A stretch of DNA of 64,000 nt. Origin: Aureimonas endophytica (GTDB taxonomy: Bacteria; Pseudomonadota; Alphaproteobacteria; Rhizobiales; Rhizobiaceae). The stretch is from NCBI RefSeq assembly GCF_014642635.1, contig NZ_BMIQ01000009.1, positions 1-64,000 of the forward strand, read 5' to 3'. The translations under genes and the position numbers were made by a program. The notes under the pieces were generated by a model. The model was not told the DNA's origin. It saw only the letters and a list, made by a program, of their open reading frames with translations, and searched no databases. Of the stretch, positions 61,974-64,000 are shown in pieces (position 1 is the stretch's first letter; the number at the start of each line of letters is the position of its first letter).

Positions 61974-64000
61974 ATGCGAATCACGGCGATACTGTTCGCT
62001 CTTCTGGCCGGGACCGCCCTGTCGCCGACGACGGCGGCCGCTCAGGATCCGGCGCCGGTCGCCGAGGCTTCGGGCTCCCTGATCGCCGGGGGCGGCACGG
62101 GCACCATCAGCCTGATGGTGCCGTGGCTCCAGCCGGGGAACCAGGTCGTCTTCACCGATGCCCGCGCCCATCTGGTCGATGGCGGCGCCTATGGCGCCAG
62201 CCTTGGCCTCGGCGCCCGGGCGGCGGTCACGCCGGACTGGACGCTCGGCGCCAATGTCTATCTCGACTATCTCGATACGGCGCGGGACAACGGCTTCACG
62301 CAGGCGGGCTTCGGTCTCGAAGCCTTTCACGGCGACCTGGAGGTCCGGGCCAATGCCTATCTGCCGCTCGGGGACCGGACGCGCGCCGACCATGAGTTCG
62401 ACCGCCTCTTCCTCGACAGCGGCCAGCTGTTCTTCCGGCAGGGTCAGGAACAGGCGCTGCGCGGCGCCGATGCCGAAATCGGCGGGCGGCTGCCCGTCTT
62501 CGCCGCGGATTCGCCCGTCACGCTGAAGGCCTTCGTCGGCGGTTTCGTCCATGACGGGGAGGGGATCGACACCGATCCCGGCGTCTCGACCCGGGCCGAA
62601 CTATCCTTCGCGGCGCTGCCGGGCCTTGCCGCCGGCTCGGCGCTCACGGTCGGCCTCGGCGCGACCTATAGCGAGCGCGACAAGGGCGATCTCTTCGCGA
62701 GCCTGCGCCTGCGCGTGCCGCTCGGCGGCCAGGGCGGGCGCAACACCGAGACGGACCCGATGCTGCGGCGGGTGGAGCGCGCGCCCACCATCCGGACGCA
62801 TGTCGGCACGACGGGCGCCCGGGAGGCGACGGTCTTCGCCGATAGCGGCGAGATGATCGGCGGCGTGGCCGAGCTTTCGGCGGCATCCGGCGATGCGGCC
62901 GCTCTCAATGCCCTCGCCGCCGCCCAAGGGCGCAACGGCCTGCTGCTCGCCTCCGGCACGATCGATCTCGACGCGCCTCTCGTTCTCGGCACGGAGCAGC
63001 GGCTTCTCGGCGCCAATCAGCGGCTCGCCGTGCGTAGCGCGCGCAGCGGCATCGTCACCTCGTTCGGAACGGCGGGCCCGAATGCCGTGCTGCGCGGCAC
63101 CAATGCGGCGGCGGATGTCCTCGTGCTCGGCGACGGCGCGACGGTGGCGCAGATCGGCGTCGTCGGCGGGCGCAACGGCATCGCCGCCAACAGCCTCGGC
63201 GGGGTGCTCCTGTCGGATGTCACCGTTTCGGGCGCGGCGGCGAACGGCATCGCCCTCAGCGGCGTCGATCGGGCCGTGCTGCGGAACGTCACGGTGGTCG
63301 GGGCCGGCGCGAACGGGCTCGCGATGAGCGGCGGAACGAGCCTCGTCGCCGCCAATCTCGTCCTCGCCGACACGGGATCGAGCGGCATCCGGCTCGACGG
63401 CGTCGGCACGACCACATTGGAGACCGTGACGGTTCGCAACACCGGCGGCATCGGCGTCGCCGTGCAGGGCGGGGCGAGTTTCCAGGCCGAATCCCTGACC
63501 GTGGCGAATTCCGGCGCGGATGCCCTGGTGCTCGACGGGATCGACCGGAGCCGGCTGACGGCCCTTTCCGTCTCCCATGCGCAGGGGCGGGGCATCGCCG
63601 TCAATGGCGGCAGCGACCTCGAACTCGCCGATGTTTCGGTCAGCGACACGGGAGACGACGGCATCCGGCTCGACGGCGTGAACCGGCTCTCCGCCGAGGC
63701 GATCCGGATCGCGCGGACCAGCGGCACCGGCCTGACGCTGAATGGCGGCTCGAATGTCGCCATCGCCGGAGCCCTCGTCGCCGATACGGCGGCGGGCGGC
63801 GTCGTTCTCAACGGCGTCGACGGTTTCGCGGGCAGGGATCTTCGGATCGCCCGGTCGGGCGCTGCCGGCGTCACGGTCAATGGCGGCCGGAGCTTCTCCA
63901 TCGGCGGCTTGGAGATCGCCAATACGGCCTCGGATGCCGTGACGCTCAACGGCGTCGACAGCGCCACGCTGTCGGCCGGCCGGCTGGAGCGGACCGGCGG
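61974..64000 (+). CDS. Inverse-autotransporter-like protein with beta-helix passenger (3' end outside window)
   Basis: An open frame of 675 codons without a stop to the window end, from ATG 61974 (GAGGGAG upstream). The signal peptide MRITAILFALLAGTALSPTTAAA is followed by a beta-barrel region (about 30-260) with the inverse-autotransporter pattern: DARAHLVDGGAYGASLGLGARAAVTPDWTLGANVYLDYLD. From about residue 300 a right-handed beta-helix begins, with about 24-residue units alternating NGG and GVD turns. The barrel should anchor it in the outer membrane and export the helix as a surface adhesin. Role inferred. Confidence 0.75.
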   Translation, partial: MRITAILFALLAGTALSPTTAAAQDPAPVAEASGSLIAGGGTGTISLMVPWLQPGNQVVFTDARAHLVDGGAYGASLGLGARAAVTPDWTLGANVYLDYLDTARDNGFTQAGFGLEAFHGDLEVRANAYLPLGDRTRADHEFDRLFLDSGQLFFRQGQEQALRGADAEIGGRLPVFAADSPVTLKAFVGGFVHDGEGIDTDPGVSTRAELSFAALPGLAAGSALTVGLGATYSERDKGDLFASLRLRVPLGGQGGRNTETDPMLRRVERAPTIRTHVGTTGAREATVFADSGEMIGGVAELSAASGDAAALNALAAAQGRNGLLLASGTIDLDAPLVLGTEQRLLGANQRLAVRSARSGIVTSFGTAGPNAVLRGTNAAADVLVLGDGATVAQIGVVGGRNGIAANSLGGVLLSDVTVSGAAANGIALSGVDRAVLRNVTVVGAGANGLAMSGGTSLVAANLVLADTGSSGIRLDGVGTTTLETVTVRNTGGIGVAVQGGASFQAESLTVANSGADALVLDGIDRSRLTALSVSHAQGRGIAVNGGSDLELADVSVSDTGDDGIRLDGVNRLSAEAIRIARTSGTGLTLNGGSNVAIAGALVADTAAGGVVLNGVDGFAGRDLRIARSGAAGVTVNGGRSFSIGGLEIANTASDAVTLNGVDSATLSAGRLERTG

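Overview
The window looks like a high-GC Alphaproteobacterium of the order Hyphomicrobiales. The signs are a Porin_2-type outer-membrane porin, a MucR/Ros-type regulator, an imuA-imuB-dnaE2 mutagenesis cassette with an alphaproteobacterial LexA box (GAAC-N7-GAAC), and uniformly GC-rich codons. I cannot fix the genus from sequence alone.

The dominant structure is a 44.9 kb integrated island. A complete tRNA-Thr(GGT) gene on the minus strand (47466-47540) marks the right end. A 49-bp copy of its 3' portion (2535-2583) repeats exactly at 47462-47510 and marks the left end. A tyrosine integrase starts 155 bp inside the left repeat. Paired GTGCTGCCCA sites lie just inside both ends and may be integrase arm sites.

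Inside the island, left to right: (1) 2.7-8.4 kb, a phage- or satellite-like integration and replication module: integrase, excisionase-like proteins, a primase-helicase and an 11-copy iteron field that may be an origin. (2) 8.4-15.3 kb, a gutted prophage with packaging- and ejection-type genes but no recognisable large terminase, portal, capsid or tail; a serine recombinase and a GFA-family enzyme sit where these are expected. (3) 15.4-19 kb, a defence-like patch: an Abi_2/AbiF HEPN protein with a structured RNA in its leader, a small HD hydrolase, and a nuclease-like protein translationally coupled to a very acidic 59-residue protein. (4) 19-22.2 kb, decayed chromosomal fragments (porin tail, truncated SRAP, fasciclin tail) around an intact chemoreceptor. 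(5) 22.8-28.3 kb, LexA-controlled imuA-imuB-dnaE2. (6) 28.4-47.3 kb, cargo: SDR enzymes with a LysR regulator, small membrane proteins, a large double-kinase sensor with a response regulator, an AraC / amino-acid dehydrogenase / EamA exporter unit, a large exported protein of unknown function, MucR, and a divergent XRE regulator pair with two palindromic operators.

The left flank (1-2534) holds a decapitated glycosyltransferase remnant, an SDR gene and a divergent MmyB-like regulator. The right flank (47.5-64 kb) looks like ordinary chromosome: porin, SnoaL-like proteins, an SDR with a membrane tail, an ABC1/UbiB-like kinase, an orphan ftsI-like penicillin-binding protein, a fused aconitase X with an Lrp regulator and an EamA transporter, a LuxR-type regulator, two small acidic disordered proteins, and the start of an inverse-autotransporter-like protein with a beta-helix passenger that runs off the end.

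Candidates for least-described biology are the Abi plus structured RNA pair, the nuclease plus acidic protein pair, the iteron field, and the three-domain exported protein.
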